Positions 45,331 through 59,457 of a DNA stretch of 64,000 nt are shown here, piece by piece. Source of the DNA: Beta vulgaris subsp. vulgaris (Eukaryota; Streptophyta; Magnoliopsida; Caryophyllales; Amaranthaceae). The number at the start of each line of letters is the position of its first letter. Positions within the stretch are counted from its first letter, which is position 1. The translations under genes and the position numbers were made by a program. The stretch covers positions 63,040,915-63,104,914 of the forward strand of contig NC_079205.1 of assembly GCF_026745355.1 (NCBI RefSeq), given 5' to 3'. The notes under the pieces are model-generated. The model had not been told where the DNA came from. It did not search any database and worked only from the letters and a program-made list of their open reading frames with translations.

Positions 45331-47983
45331 ATGGCCTTCCCCATTTCGGTTTATATTTCCACCATAGCATTTCTATTGCTAAGCCTACATCCCACAGGTA
45401 TATCTCTTCTTTTCTCTCTATAGTAAACTATTTAGGTTCTTTCTCTTGGCAATTATTACACATTTTTCTCCTTAAATTAGTACACTAGAAGATAAATTGG
45501 ATATGGATTTTAAATTTGCGAAAAAGCTAAGTTTCTCACAAACTTAAAAGCACACCAAAAAACTAGCTATATGATTAATTGTATAAGTGGATGACTAAGC
45601 TAAGTCTTTCTCTCATTTAGGTTTCGTCCTAAATCTTTGCTCTAGTTTTCATTTTATTTTGTTGCAAATTTTGCTCCATTTTATTTTGTGTACGTAGATC
45701 TTTCTACTTTTTATTTGATGTTTAGATACATACCCACCGTACCGACATATCATGTGTTCCAATTAATTTTTAAATGAAGGTTCGGTCTAGTAAATTAAGT
45801 TTGTGTGATCAAATTTCATCAGAGACATTTTTTGATGCATTAGGGATCAGGATTCCCCTCACTCTTTTCCTAGAGAATTTCCCAAAAGATCTTGCATGTC
45901 TAGCTGTATCAGATTGATCAAAGCGACGCTAATTGGACACTTTTTTTTTTTGTACAGACTTTGTACATTAATACTATTATACAATCATGTGGATTATTGT
46001 TAGATTCATCTTAAACGTATATAAAGTATTTTCTTCATATCGCCTTTCTATATAAAATTTACTTATGCATAATTGAATATATATTTCAAAGTTATACATT
46101 GATAAACATAAAAATTAAACTATGTTGCATAAAATGAACAGTTGGTCTTGTAAGAGACCGCCTACTTTTGATTTAAAATAATGCAACGACTTTATTTAGC
46201 CCAATATTAAGAAGAGAAAACACCATCTTTTTTAATATATTGACTAGTTTAATCTATTAATGAGTAATTTAATCCATTTAGTAACTAGTTTAATTCATTA
46301 GTGACTAGTTTAATTCATTCGGTAAGACTGTCGGGTTAATTTATAAAATTGTTCTCTGTAGTATGATATTAAAAGGGAAAAAAAGAAAGAGAAGAGAAGG
46401 GACGACTAAATTGGAACGAGATGTTAAGAAATAGTGTGGTGTTAGAGTGAGGCGAATAAGCTTGTTAGTAGAATATAGACTTGAGTTTGTCTAATTTTAT
46501 GTTATAAGCAGACCGTATATTCCAATAATTTGTATAAAAGGAAAAGATGTAGTATTCCAATAATTTGTATAAAAGGAAAAGATGTAGTACTTTTCATCTG
46601 GTTTTTAATTTGTATTGTCGGCAGCAATTTAATTAGGTTGGGTTCTAGAGTTCTAGTACTTTTGTTTGAGTTTAATTATTGGGGACCTAACGAGCTACTG
46701 TACGTGGGCCTTTGCCATTTCAGAAAAGTCATATCTTTCTTTTGAGCTACTCTAAGCCTTTGCACAGCACACGCTACGCATACATTTTGTCAACGGACCA
46801 ACTAAACCAAAAGCTTAAACTAATGGTTGAGGCCACAGGATTAGATTTATACTCTATCACATCTAAAGTTGTACTAATGAGTAAATTTTGTATATCAGAT
46901 GCAACAATCGGAGTATGTTATGGAAGAAAAGGAAACAACTTACCTTGTGCTCAACATGTGGTAAACCTCTACAAATCAAATCAGATAGGAGCCATGAGAC
47001 TCTATGATCCCGATCACCCGACACTCAAAGCCCTACAAGGTACAAACATCAAACTCATGTTGGGTGTCCGCAACGAAGACATTGTATGTATAGCGTCCGA
47101 TCAATCGGCCGCCGACGATTGGGTTGAGACGAACGTCGTCCCCTATGCAACATCAATCAAGTACATCGCTGTTGGAAATGAAATCCATCCTAGTGATGAA
47201 CAAGCCTCATCGATGGAACCAGCTATGCAAAATATTCTAAATGCGCTAAATGCAAACAACTTAGGGAGCCAAATTATGGTGTCCACGGCAGTTGATATGA
47301 CCTTACTTAAAAACACTTTTCCACCATCACATTCCGAATTTCAAAACTTATCATATATTACACCAATTATTAACTTTCTAACAACTAATGATTGGCCTTT
47401 GATAGTTAATATTCAACCTTATACTACTTATATAAATGATCCCAAAAATATTTCACTCGACTTTCTTTTATTTACCTCATGTGGGGATGTATTTACTGAT
47501 GATAAAACTGGTAAGGGATACCAAAATTTATTTGATGCACTAGCTGATGCAATGTATGTAGCTGTGGAAAAAGTCGCGACATCGGATCAAATCAATTTAT
47601 TCCAAAATATTGGTCGTAACCAGCAGAGGAGCAAGACCCAGGTGAAGGGAGAAGTATCGATGGCCTCAAAGGGCGGATTTCATAGTATGGTGAAAAGTAG
47701 TGTTTGGCAAAATAGTGCTCGCTATCCTACTAAGGGATCGGAGTGTGGGCAGCCAAAGAGTGGAGAAGCTGCCACAGTAGAAAATGCAAAGACGTTTTAT
47801 ACCAATATGATCAAACATGTTAAGAAGGGGACTCCTTTGACACCGGGGGAAGAAATTGAGGTATATTTGTTTGCAATGTTTGATGAGAATCAGAAACCAG
47901 GAAATGAGAGTGAGCGCCATTATGGACTTTTTACTCCTGGTGGAAAACCTAAGTATGGCCAACTCAACTTTTGTGGAGAGTAG
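45331..47983 (+). CDS. G7: GH17-like protein, open frame with abnormal active-site region
   Basis: Exon 1 is 45331-45397 (MAFPISVYISTIAFLLLSLH, a signal peptide), the intron 45398-46898 (GT-AG, phase 1), and exon 2 46899-47983: 383 aa, about 45 longer than G2. The start ATIGVCYGRKGNNLP, the acid/base Glu117 in AVGNEI, SYITPIINFL and the end [17 protein letters not shown]...[10 protein letters not shown] are all conserved. The nucleophile motif VSE[ST]GWPS is not. Instead, residues 271-283 (VKGEVSMASKGGF) align with VKVTVSESGWPSKSGF of G4 with the glutamate deleted, while residues 303-308 (SECGQP) resemble SETGWP with Trp changed to Gln. The protein may be inactive or altered. An ATG at 45313 is in frame and would add six residues. 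Its inverted relative G8 shares the anomaly. Confidence 0.8.
46515..46589. repeat. 35-bp tandem duplication in the G7 intron
   Basis: The unit containing TTCCAATAATTTGTATAAAA and GGAAAAGATGTAG occurs twice in succession. G1 and G8 introns have a single, diverged copy. Confidence 0.8.
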
Positions 47984-48418
47984 AGAAATCATTAGAGTAT
48001 GGTTTAAGGTATAAATTATAATGTATGTATTGCTACTAAAAATAATATGTATTAATGATATAATTTGGAGAAAGGAATAAAGGAAGTGTATTAAGTCCTT
48101 TGCCATCTATTTTATATTTTGTATAACAAATTGTTAAGATATTGTCTTAATTAGTAATTAAATTTCGATACTTTATTTATTTCTAAGCATTAGACATATA
48201 AGCCATAACAATGCTACTATGCTGTTAAGTGGCAGGTCCAAAATAATATCGTATTAGCTAGGTTCAAAATTAAACTTAAACATTTTATTAATGAAGAAAT
48301 AATGCAAAATTTCATACTTCCTCCGCTTTATAAGACTCGAACACTTGCATTTTTAGAGTTAAACTTTACAAATTTGAACTATGAACTCCGACCACTAAAT
48401 AAAATAATAACATATTCA
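47984..48418. other. 3' flank of G7 and block junction
   Basis: It matches 55810-56246 in reverse. It ends inside a Stowaway-like end (CTTCCTCCGCTTTATAAGAC at 48319) that is cut off near 48418, where the G6 upstream flank begins. The junction between the two duplication blocks thus falls within a MITE. Confidence 0.55.
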
Positions 48419-48424
48419 TGTATA

Positions 48425-48810
48425 TTGTGCATCAATTGGAGCAAATGAGCAATGTAGATAATAAATGGCACTAAACCCAAGTAGTGAGACAGCTCCAAGC
48501 CTCCAAACCATCCCGGTTTGGACTGTTCTACTTAGTTGTGAGTCCTTCCAACTCTTCAATTATGAATCGGTAAAAATTGCCCCAATTCATCAACCTACTT
48601 TAGCAAGTTGGCAAGTAGTCCAAAGTATTTTTTTTCTCAATACCAAAAAAGTGGTCCCTCTTAATCGGCTCTCATGTAGGCCGCCGCTTAGATGGATCAA
48701 AGATCGACAAACTCGATTGCTTCATGTAACTACCAACTAGTCTTTGTTACTCCCTACCCAAGCGTAGCTCAACCATACTTCCATATCATTTATTGCAAGG
48801 TCTAACGCCC
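48425..48810 (+). promoter_or_regulatory. Conserved distal upstream block of G6
   Basis: This is the copy of the shared distal block 0.4-0.8 kb upstream of G6, closest to that of G2 and uninterrupted by transposons. Confidence 0.5.
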
Positions 48811-49065
48811 CGTTCATTTAGAATTAATTTCAGTTCAGTACAGTTAAATTTTCTCATACTGTTTGAGTTTAGTTTGATTTAGTTAATTTCAGTGCAAAAT
48901 AATAAGGGTTAAGAGTGTATTTATGAGTGACTAAGACTTGTAAGCTTCGTTGCTCTTTCTTTCCAATAATAAGTCTAATCATGAGGTATGAATTATTGGC
49001 TCAATATTAATTAAAGTTTAAAGAAAGAGCAAATTAGTTAAAGTCAATTGATTCACGGGTAGTAA

Positions 49066-49138
49066 TTGACTTGGCCGTTGACCCAGTAATTGAAGTTTCT
49101 ATTCTCACTTCTCACACTGCTATTTCTTCTATATAAAG
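49066..49138 (+). promoter_or_regulatory. G6 proximal promoter: two W-boxes and TATA box
   Basis: TTGACT (49066-49071) and TTGACC (49078-49083) precede the TATA box CTATATAAAG (49129-49138), 88 bp before the start codon. This is the least altered version of the three related promoters. Confidence 0.65.
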
Positions 49139-49225
49139 AGACATGTACAATAACTTAATTGATGCAATCAAGGAAACTAATACATTTCATTATTATTTTC
49201 CATAGCCATCCCAAGTAATCCTCCC

Positions 49226-51105
49226 ATGGCTTTCCCCACCTTGCTGCTCATTACCATGGTGTTCTTATCACTTAGCTTACGCTTTACAGGTACTTTTTTT
49301 TCTTATACATATATCCCATCTATTTCAATTGTTAACCGTTATTATTCAAAGCTATGAATAAATTTATTTTCATTATCTCTGTAATTTTTTAGTTGCAAGA
49401 TTTGCTTTTTCATATTTGCTGAGACGATTCTTTGAAACGTTAATATCTCTTTATTCGTACAAGTAAAAATTATAAATATTTGATATTTGAAATCTGTGTA
49501 TTGAGACGAATCTAACAAAACCACATTTGACTATGTATTTTTACTTATAGAATAACGCGAGATAATTTAACAAAGTTGGTTGAATAATAGTGCCACAAAA
49601 TCAAATGATGCAACTAAAAAATACGAAGATAGTATAAGACAATATGTAAAAAAGTTAGAGTCCGAGGATGATCACATTGGTTTATCATATGTTATAAAAT
49701 AGACCACGAGAAAGAGATGTGTGGGCCAGAGATGAATAATATACTCCCTCCATCCCAAAATATAGTTTCCATTTATCTTTTTTCACGGTAATTTATGCAA
49801 GTAGAGGCTAAGAGAGATAGTAAAAAAAAAATTTTAAATAAATTATATATGGGAAAAGATGATTTTAGGAGAGAGAATGAAGAATAATAATTGGTGAAAA
49901 AACATTAATTGCAACATCTTGGTTGAATAAACGACAAAGGAAAAATCAAAATTCAAGAAACAAATAAATCACGGGACATGGTTTTTCTTGACAAATTACT
50001 GAAAAATGTGGTATTAAATATGGAAATGGGAACTATATTCTTGGACACTCAAAATGCAAATGGGAACTATATTCTGGGACAGAGGGAGTATTAGATACTA
50101 CTAATCGACCACTGCCTTAATTGTACTAATATTTCCTAATGATGATTCAATGTAGAAGCACAAATTGGAGTATGCTATGGAAAAATTGCGAACAACTTAC
50201 CAGGGGAGAAAGATGTTGTGAACCTCTATAGATCCAACGGCATAGGCGCAATGAGACTCTATGGTCACGATCTCGCAACTCTTCAAGCCCTTCAAGGATC
50301 AGGCATTAAACTCATGTTAGGTGTCCCTAATGGAGAAATTGCGTCTCTCGCGTCCGATCAATCGGCCGCGATGCAATGGGTTAAGACGTATGTCGTTCCC
50401 TTCGCATCGTCGATCAAATATATAGTTGTCGGAAACGAAATCCACGCATCCGATCAACAAGCACCATCAGTTCTACCGGCCTTAAAAAATGTTCGCAATG
50501 CACTAAATTCAAATACCTTAACAAGTAAAATTAAGGTTTCTACATCCATTGATACAACTCTAATCATAAATTCCTTTCCACCATCAAAGAGCGAGTTTAA
50601 AGACACATCATATATAACCCCAATAATCAATTTTTTAAGTACTAATGAGTCACCTTTGTTAGTTAATATTTACACTTACTTTGCTTACGTTAGTAATAAG
50701 CAAAGTATTAGTATTGAATATGCACTATTTACGTCCACTAGAACTGTGGTTACTGACCCTAATAATGGAAAGAATTACCAAAATTTATTTGATGCAATGG
50801 TGGATTCAGTTTACGCGGCTCTTGGGAAGGTTGGTGCACCTAACATGGTGATTACGGTGTCCGAAACTGGGTGGCCGTCGGGAGGTGGAGATGATGCTGC
50901 CACGGTAGCGAATGCGGGGACTTATTACAAGAATTTGATGAATCAAGTAAAGAAGGGGACTCCATTAAAGCCAGGGCAAGCAATTGAAACATACTTGTTT
51001 GCAATGTTTGATGAGAACAATAAATCGGGAGCTCTCATAGAGCGTCATTTTGGGCTGTTTTCTCCTGATAAGACTCCTAAATATGGGCAACTCAACTTCA
51101 GCTAA
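49226..51105 (+). CDS. G6: GH17 endo-1,3-beta-glucanase (PR-2 type), intact
   Basis: This is a secreted beta-1,3-glucanase of 337 aa. Exon 1 is 49226-49289 (signal peptide MAFPTLLLITMVFLSLSLRF), the intron 49290-50155 (GT-AG, phase 1), and exon 2 50156-51105. The mature part starts near EAQIGVCYGKIANNLPGEKD. Catalytic residues by family knowledge are Glu116 in VVGNE and Glu258 in VSETGWPS. It ends KYGQLNFS without a vacuolar-type extension. Relative to G2 it has one extra Asp (GGGDDAATV) and few other differences, so the two are recent direct duplicates. Its leader has no upstream ATG, unlike G2 and G3, so its start is unambiguous. An AATAAA lies near 51205. With two W-boxes, a clean leader and an intact frame, it is the member most likely to be expressed and active. 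Confidence 0.94.
49744..50088. mobile_element. Stowaway-like MITE in the G6 intron
   Basis: The termini CTCCCTCCATCCCAAAATAT and, in complement, CTCCCTCTGTCCCAGAATAT are flanked by TA (49742-49743 and 50089-50090). It is 345 bp and non-coding. Its right terminus sits about 65 bp from the splice acceptor. A truncated relative is at 10840-10994. Confidence 0.88.
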
Positions 51106-52180
51106 TAGTTTTTTCTATGCAATGATTTCATCCTTTTTTGTTGTTCCATTTCATTTTTCTTCAAATTAAGAGTGTAATCTTTGTCAACATATGTTTACTG
51201 ATATGAATAAAAATATCATTTTTGGCTTTTTAGTCCTGATAAGCATCCCAATCAATTATGGGGTGTTTTTATGATAGCCTTCTTGAAAAAAAGCTACCGT
51301 AAGAAATTAATGTGAGCCACGAATTTGTCCATGTCAGCGGATGACATTTATGGCTAATTACTATGGATATATTCACATCCTCTATATTTCTAATATGCGC
51401 ATATGGATTTAAAGCAATATTTTACTTTTTAAAATTAGTTATGGATTTTTTTTGAAAGGAAATTAGTTATGGATTATTTTGGCTTTAGAAATGGAACAAC
51501 TAAGAGTAACTGAACTGAACTGAACCAAACTAAACTGAAACTAAATTAAACTGAACTGAAAATAAGTCCAAAAAAACAGGGTTTTATACTCTTTCTCTTT
51601 CAACCTACGTTGTTGAAACTTCCCCCTTATATTTTCCCTTTTTTCGCTAATTGAAATATGAACTTGTTCCCTTGTCATAATTGATAATGATAATCCGCAA
51701 ATTTGCACATTCCTAAACAGTTTGTATATCAGAAAGAAACAATTGTCACAACACTAACTAGTAGCCATAGTACTAATTCCGTAGTAAGAGGGAATGTCAA
51801 GATTCCTTGATGCATCCAATTATATGAACGAGAAGAGCCCACTGAGAATAGCAAGAAGACTATTCTTTCTTTTTAAGTCGTCGGTCGTTGTGCATGAAAT
51901 TAGTGGTACAAACAATAATATTTTGTTGTACGCAAACGTAGTACAAAAGTTATAATTAGTTACAAAGTTTATTTGCACAAATATACTTCAAGAAAAGCGT
52001 ACAAAAGTTAAGTTATACTAATTGATTTCACTATTAATTAGACGTGAATCATAAAATTTACATATTGTATATTTGCTCTGTTTCAAAATACTTGACACTT
52101 TTTCGAGTACGTTTGCTAACATATAATTTTAACTGAGTTCGTAAATAGCAAGTTTTCAAGTACTATTAACTTATACTTTT
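51106..52180. other. 3' flank of G6, shared with G2
   Basis: It matches the DNA downstream of G2 up to about 16600, with no gene recognised in either copy. Confidence 0.55.
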
Positions 52181-53100
52181 TATGTTTCTTTTCACTTGCA
52201 ATAATTTGATTTTCACGCTTGTCAATGCATAATTTTAACTAATAATATTTTTAATTATCGATAATTAAAAATATGAAAAGTAGATCATCGAAAATATATA
52301 CATTAAGATGAATCTAACAAGATCCCACATAAATATATTTTTCTTTAACTATAAATCACTAAAAATAAACTAAGTAGAGTTTGTGAATAGTGTAAACCGC
52401 AAATCATTGCAAGTAGAAAGAAATGGAGAGAGTATAATTCAATCTTATAAAATAAAATAAAACTTAGCTTGAAAAAGTGTAATATAACTATATATGAACA
52501 TTGAGTGGGAAATTTTTTAAGTTGCTTATAAGTTTATCAAATTGAGTCTCGATTTGCTCAACAGTAATTCTCAAGATCTGGTTTTAAGTTAATTCAGCTC
52601 AAGACTTGAGTTCAAGTTATTCACGAGCTAGCAGACACACTCGAGTTGATGCACTCGGGTTTTTTTGCTAAGCAAGTAAGTATTTTGATTAATGAAACTC
52701 CATTTTACAACCGAACTAATTCAAGGGGAGGCAAACCAACTAGGTTGAACCCTCTCACCCTAATATTAGATCAAGCTATACAGTAACACCAATTTCATTT
52801 CTACTTACAAGCTTTCAAACCATCTCAAATCTTTTCTAGAGATTTTATGAGGCAAAACTAACTTCACTCTAGTCTTAACTATATTCCTCATCTTATTACA
52901 AACTGTTCTTATACTAGGAACACATTGTTGCCAGCAACATCAATTTAATTTTTTATCAGAGTTTTTAAAAGAGGAAAATATTCTTCGTAATTAATATTTG
53001 ATTCAAATTTCAATCCCAATTTCATTGTTAACTTGTTCATTTAATATATATGGCAAGTAAGAATAAGAAAATATTTTTTTTAATATATATAGCCATTTAT
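52181..53100. other. Intergenic repeat DNA
   Basis: No gene is seen. The part 52655-52945 begins with a T-run and TAAGTATTTTGATTAATG, which looks like an inverted LINE 3' end, but no coding portion or target duplication was identified. Confidence 0.4.
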
Positions 53101-53830
53101 AAATTCATTACGAGTAAATCAGACTTTTTTTAGGGTGGGCACCATCTTCCTCTCCCCTTCGCTTATATATGTTGCGGTAAATATGGAGTTGAGCAAATCG
53201 AAGCAGGCCCAAACTTGGAAGCTCACAAGGAGCAAAGTCTAAATCGCTAGCAAGGCCCGAAGCCCAGTCCCTTGACCCAGCTACCCGGGCAGGCCAAGTA
53301 GGGCTCGGGCGGGATATGTAGCTCGTGCGGGTAAAGTGGAGCTCGGGCGAGCTCTGGCTCGAGGTGGGTTTCTGCCTTCGAAGGCAAAATATTGTGCAAT
53401 ACCCTTCACCGGGCGTGCTTGTGAGGTCGGGCGGGGTGGTCATGGGCCCGGGCGGGAGGTTCTTCTCGCTCGTCCGGCAAACCCAGTTATGTCGCGGATT
53501 TTTACGGGTTTGAGATTTAATCCCGACCCTTGGATTGTTTTAAACCCCCTAATGTGTATAAACCCTCCTCTTTTATGTTTTAGGCAGTCATCCACATAAA
53601 GAGAGATCAACCTAGGGTTTAGTGAAAGAGGAGAGAGAAAATAACATTAAATCTTCCATTAATGATTGTATTGTTCATCCATTTTCTTCATTAATCAAAG
53701 GTGCTTACTTGGTGATTTTTTCTCCGGTGCTCGGGTTTTCCCACGTTACTCGGTGTATTTTCCATTGCTTTCTCATTTATTCTAAGTTTTATTACATTTT
53801 ATTTGATTGTTGATTGGTGTTAATTACAAG
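53101..53830. other. GC-richer unclassified segment, possibly an LTR remnant
   Basis: This stretch is richer in G and C than its surroundings and contains repeated GCTCGGGCGGG-like motifs. Its right part resembles an LTR 3' end (GGTGTATTTTCCATTGC), but no boundaries were found. Several overlapping short open frames on both strands have no recognised product. Confidence 0.3.
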
Positions 53831-53899
53831 TAATTAGTTGGTTTGCTTAATCTAATACTCAACAATATATATACTAGCAATATATATGTCTTACTACTC

Positions 53900-54608
53900 A
53901 GAGGCGGACCTACATGGGGTCTTGGGTGGCAAGTGCCCCACCATTATTTTTTAAAATAATAGCTTAAAAAGAAGTAAAAAAAAAATTGTGTGACTCCGCC
54001 TCTCAATGTACTACTCTTCTATAAATACTACAGCAATACTCAATAAATTCCCAAATGTGCCAAATCCCAAAGTCCCACTTGACCACTCCCAAAACATTAT
54101 AAAATAGTATTAAAACCTAAAAAGGAGCTTTTACAAACCTGTTGCAAACCCTGCTGCAACCTTACCTACTGAGTCAAGGAAGGACTAAAAAGGAGGTGCC
54201 ACATCCCACAACTTCAGCGTGTTGTCAACGTCAATTTGTTAGTTTGTCAAACGCCACATCTCCGGTTTTCTTTTCCCAATTCTCTCTTAGAATTTTCAGT
54301 TTGTCTTTGTTCCAAATTCCTTATTTGCTTAATTGCTTTTTTGATTGAAGTTGAATGAAAATACGTTGTTTTTTTAGTTGATTATTAATTTGTCCAATTG
54401 TGATTTGTAAAATATGAATCAAATATTAAATTTGTTTTAAAATATAAAGACTCGAATTGAACAATTATGGAAAAAATGTTAGATTATGATTTAAAGGAAA
54501 ATAAATTTTGTGGGTAATTTTATATATTTTTGGACTTTTTGAATTTTCACATAATATTGGGTCGGTTATTTTTGTTCCCCGCCATTATTTAAATCCTGGA
54601 TCCGCTTA
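53900..54608. mobile_element. Degenerate TIR transposon
   Basis: The left end GAGGCGGACCTACATGGGG and right end AAATCCTGGATCCGCTTA resemble the termini of the element at 34659-35677, and a CCCC-CCATT motif lies just inside both. A second GGCGGA-type end at 53998-54003 suggests a nested or alternative boundary. Confidence 0.4.
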
Positions 54609-54639
54609 GTTAGTTACTAATTGCAAAATAATTGAACCT

Positions 54640-54955
54640 TTTTCTATCACATTCCTAGAAGTTGGAGTTCCACGACAAGACACAAATTGGATTGCGAAAT
54701 TTCTGTCACTGATCTCTTCCTACTGAAAGAAATGTTAGCCAAGCAGTCAGCACAAGGTTGACAGGCAATTCATCGATCATGTTAACAACTAACAAGGACT
54801 CCACAAATAGTGTACTATTACTTGCAATATTTCATGAGGATAACAAATAAACATGGGGCTCAAACTTAGCGCCATTAGGTTTTGTAAAATTTGCAATGTT
54901 TCATGAAGATAACGAACTTGGGACTCATATTGATGAGACATACTTTTATCTATTT
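54640..54955 (+). pseudogene. GH17 C-terminal relic
   Basis: Two short degenerate copies of the [11 protein letters not shown] region lie in tandem: near 54818 (reading LAIFHEDNK then a stop) and near 54888 (reading FAMFHEDNELG). The rest of the gene is gone. Downstream, 55240-55400 matches the far 3' flank of G2 and G6, which supports a decayed gene block here. Confidence 0.55.
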
Positions 54956-54960
54956 TCAAA

Positions 54961-56246
<1,286 letters not shown>

Positions 56247-57777
56247 CTACTCTCCACAAAAGTTGAGTTGGCCATACTTAGGTTTTTCCATCAGGAGTAA
56301 AAGTCCATAATGGCGCTCACTCTCATTTCCTGGTTTCTGATTCTCATCAAAACATTGCAAACAAATATACCTCAATTTCTTCCCCGGTGTCAAAGGAGTC
56401 CCCTTCTTAACATGTTTGTCATATTGGTATAAAACGTCTTTGCATTTTCTACTGTGGCAGCTTCTCCACTCTTTGGCTGCCCACACTCCGATCCCTTAGT
56501 AGGATAGCGAGCACTATTTCGCCGAACACTACTTTTCACCATACTATGAAATCCGCCCTTTGAGGCCATCGATACTTCTCCCTTCACCTGGGTCTTGCTC
56601 CTCTGCTGGTTACGACCAATATTTTGGAATAAATTGATTTGATCCGATGTCGCGACTTTTTCCACAGCTACATACATTGCATCAGCTAGTGCATCAAATA
56701 AATTTTGGTATCCCTTACCAGTTTTATCATCGGTAAATACATCCCCACATGAGGTAAATAAAAGAAAGTCGAGTGAAATATTTTTGGGATCATTTATATA
56801 AGTAGTATAAGGTTGAATATTAACTATCAAAGGCCAATCATTAGTTGTTAGAAAGTTAATATTGGTGTAATATATGATAAGTTTTGAAATTCGGAATGTG
56901 ATGGTGGAAAAGTGTTTTTAAGTAAGGTCATATCAACGGCTGTTGACACATAATTTGGGCTCCTAAGTTGTTTGCATTTAGCGCAATTAGAATATTTTGC
57001 ATAGCTGGTTCCATCGATGAGGCTTGTTTCTCACTAGGATGGATTTCATTTCCAAAAGCGATGTACTTGATTGATGTTGCATAGGGGACGACGTTCGTCT
57101 CAACCCAATCGTTGGCGGCCGATTGATCGGACGCTATACATACAATGTCTTCGTTGCGAACACCCAACATGAGTTTGATGTTTGTACCTTGTAGGGCTTT
57201 GAGTGTCGGGTGATCGGGATCATAGAGTCTCATGGCTCCTATTTGATTGGATTCGTAGAGGTTTACCACATCTTGTGCACAAGGTAAGTTGTCTCCTAAT
57301 CTTCCATAACATACTCCGATTGTTGCATCTGATATACAAAATTTACTCATTAGTACAATTTTAGATGTAATGCGTAGCGTGTGCTGCGCAAAGGCTGCCT
57401 AATTTCGATTGATCTCGCGCGAGCTTAAAATAAGAGATTCAAATACATATTGAATTGTATGTTTGGCTATATTGATAATTTTCATCCCATGCTTAGCTTG
57501 CATTATTGCTCACAGATACTCGGGCCCATATAAAAAAATTCAGTCCAAAACTTGTGAAATTAATTTTACCATCAATCTATAAGCAAGATATGTTGCACTA
57601 CAACTAACTACCCTTAAGAGCTTATTTAATTTATTATTTTTTTTGTTTTTCATTTTCAGTTTTTTATTATAAAACAAAAAACAATTATATGAAAATTAGA
57701 AAGAGACGTTTTTAGTCAACATTGTGGCTGTCAATTTTCGAATTAAAAATGCTTAGTATGAGCATGGATTATATTAA

Positions 57778-58074
57778 GGGTCCGTTTGGTTGGAAATATT
57801 TTAGGCTTGGAAACGGATTGAGGTAACACACTCCCTTATTTTATGTTTGGTTGGGTTATCTATTTTTTTCACTCCCTTACTAGCCCAATTTTGATTCCCC
57901 CATCTTGAAACCCTCCTCACACCACATGAACAAAAAGTAAGGGAGTCATTAGGCCAATGATTCAATTCCTACATCAAAACAAACAAGTGTCTAAAGTAAC
58001 ACATTCTATTTCCATTCCATCCTTTCATCCCATTCCATTCCCTTTCCATTCCTTATTTTGAACCAAACGACCCC
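57778..58074. mobile_element. PIF/Harbinger (Tourist-like) MITE
   Basis: The termini GGGTCCGTTTGGTT and, in complement, GGGGTCGTTTGGTT are flanked by a TAA target duplication (57775-57777 and 58075-58077). It is 297 bp and non-coding. The equivalent site in the left duplicate (about 1195-1202) is empty, reading ATATTAAGTTCAC. Confidence 0.92.
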
Positions 58075-59457
58075 TAAGTTCACTATACAAACTATACTTC
58101 TAACATAAGAAAACTAGAAATTTTCGAAAGCATAAAATCTCGCCAACTGCCAATGAAAAACAATAATTAGATAAATCTTAGATCGCTAAAATAGAGATGA
58201 AATATAGTGAATCCTATATAAACCGTACCAAATAACCATACTTCGAAACACTTCATTATAATTTTATAGGTCAATTCGGTTATGAACATAAAATGTTCAT
58301 AAATGAAAGATTCTATAAATTGTCCAATTCCAAATATAACATTTATCCCATCTGACATTGACTTAATTATTACCAAAATCAACTTTAAGAAGTATATTAA
58401 ATCCAAATGTGCAAAACTGGATGACTCATATGTTCACCCAACCAAATTTATAACCTTATAGCTCAAAAGAAAGATACAACTTCTCTGAAATGGCGAAGGC
58501 CCACGTACAGTAGCTCATCAGGTCCCCAATAATTAAACTCAAACAAAAGTACTAGAACTCTAGAACAAAACCGAATTAAATTGCTGCCGGCCGAGAATAC
58601 AAATTAAAAACCAAATGAGAAGTATTACATCTTTTCGTTTTACACAAATTAGTAAAATAAACGGTCTAATTATAATTTAAAATTAGACAAACTCAAGCCT
58701 GCAATTTACTAACAAGCTTATCCATCTCACTCTAACCCAACACTATTTCTAAAAATCTCGTTCCAACTTAGTCGTCTCTTCTCCTTTCATTTTTTTCCCT
58801 TTTAATATCGAACTACAGTGAACAATTTTATATATTAACCCGATAGTCTTACAAAATTGATTAAACTATTCACTAAATGGATTAAAGAATGTGAGAACTA
58901 AGTGGATTAAACTGATCACTAAATAGATTAAACTAGTCACTATATTCAGAAAAATGGTATTTTCTCTTCTTAATAGTGAGCTAAAGTCGTTGTCTTATTT
59001 TAAATTTAAAAAGGAAGACCTCTTACAAGACCAACTGTTCCTTTTATTCTACTCAATTTAATTTTTATGTTTGTCAATGTAGAACTTTGACCACTAATCA
59101 ATTACGCATAAGTAAAATTTATATAGAAAGTCGATATGTAGAAAATACTTCATATACGTTTAAGATGAATCTAATAATATATATTCCACATGACTGTATT
59201 TTTCCTAATCAATCTATAAATCACAAATGATGACTAAAGTTAAGTATATGAATAGTATTAAAGTACAAATGCATAAAAAAAAACACAAAGTGTCCAATTG
59301 GATCAACATTTCGCTTTGATCAACCTGATCCAGCTAGACATGCAAGATCTTTTGGAAAATTTTCTAGGAAAAGAGTGAGGACGAAGCCCTAATACATTAA
59401 TATGTTTCTGATAAAATTTGATCACACAAACTCAAGGTTCAAACCTTTTACTAGTTA

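Noticed and set aside
45331..47983. Calling G7 certainly catalytically dead
   Set aside because: The alternative alignment of SECGQP with SETGWP leaves a candidate nucleophile (Glu304), so loss of activity is only a hypothesis.
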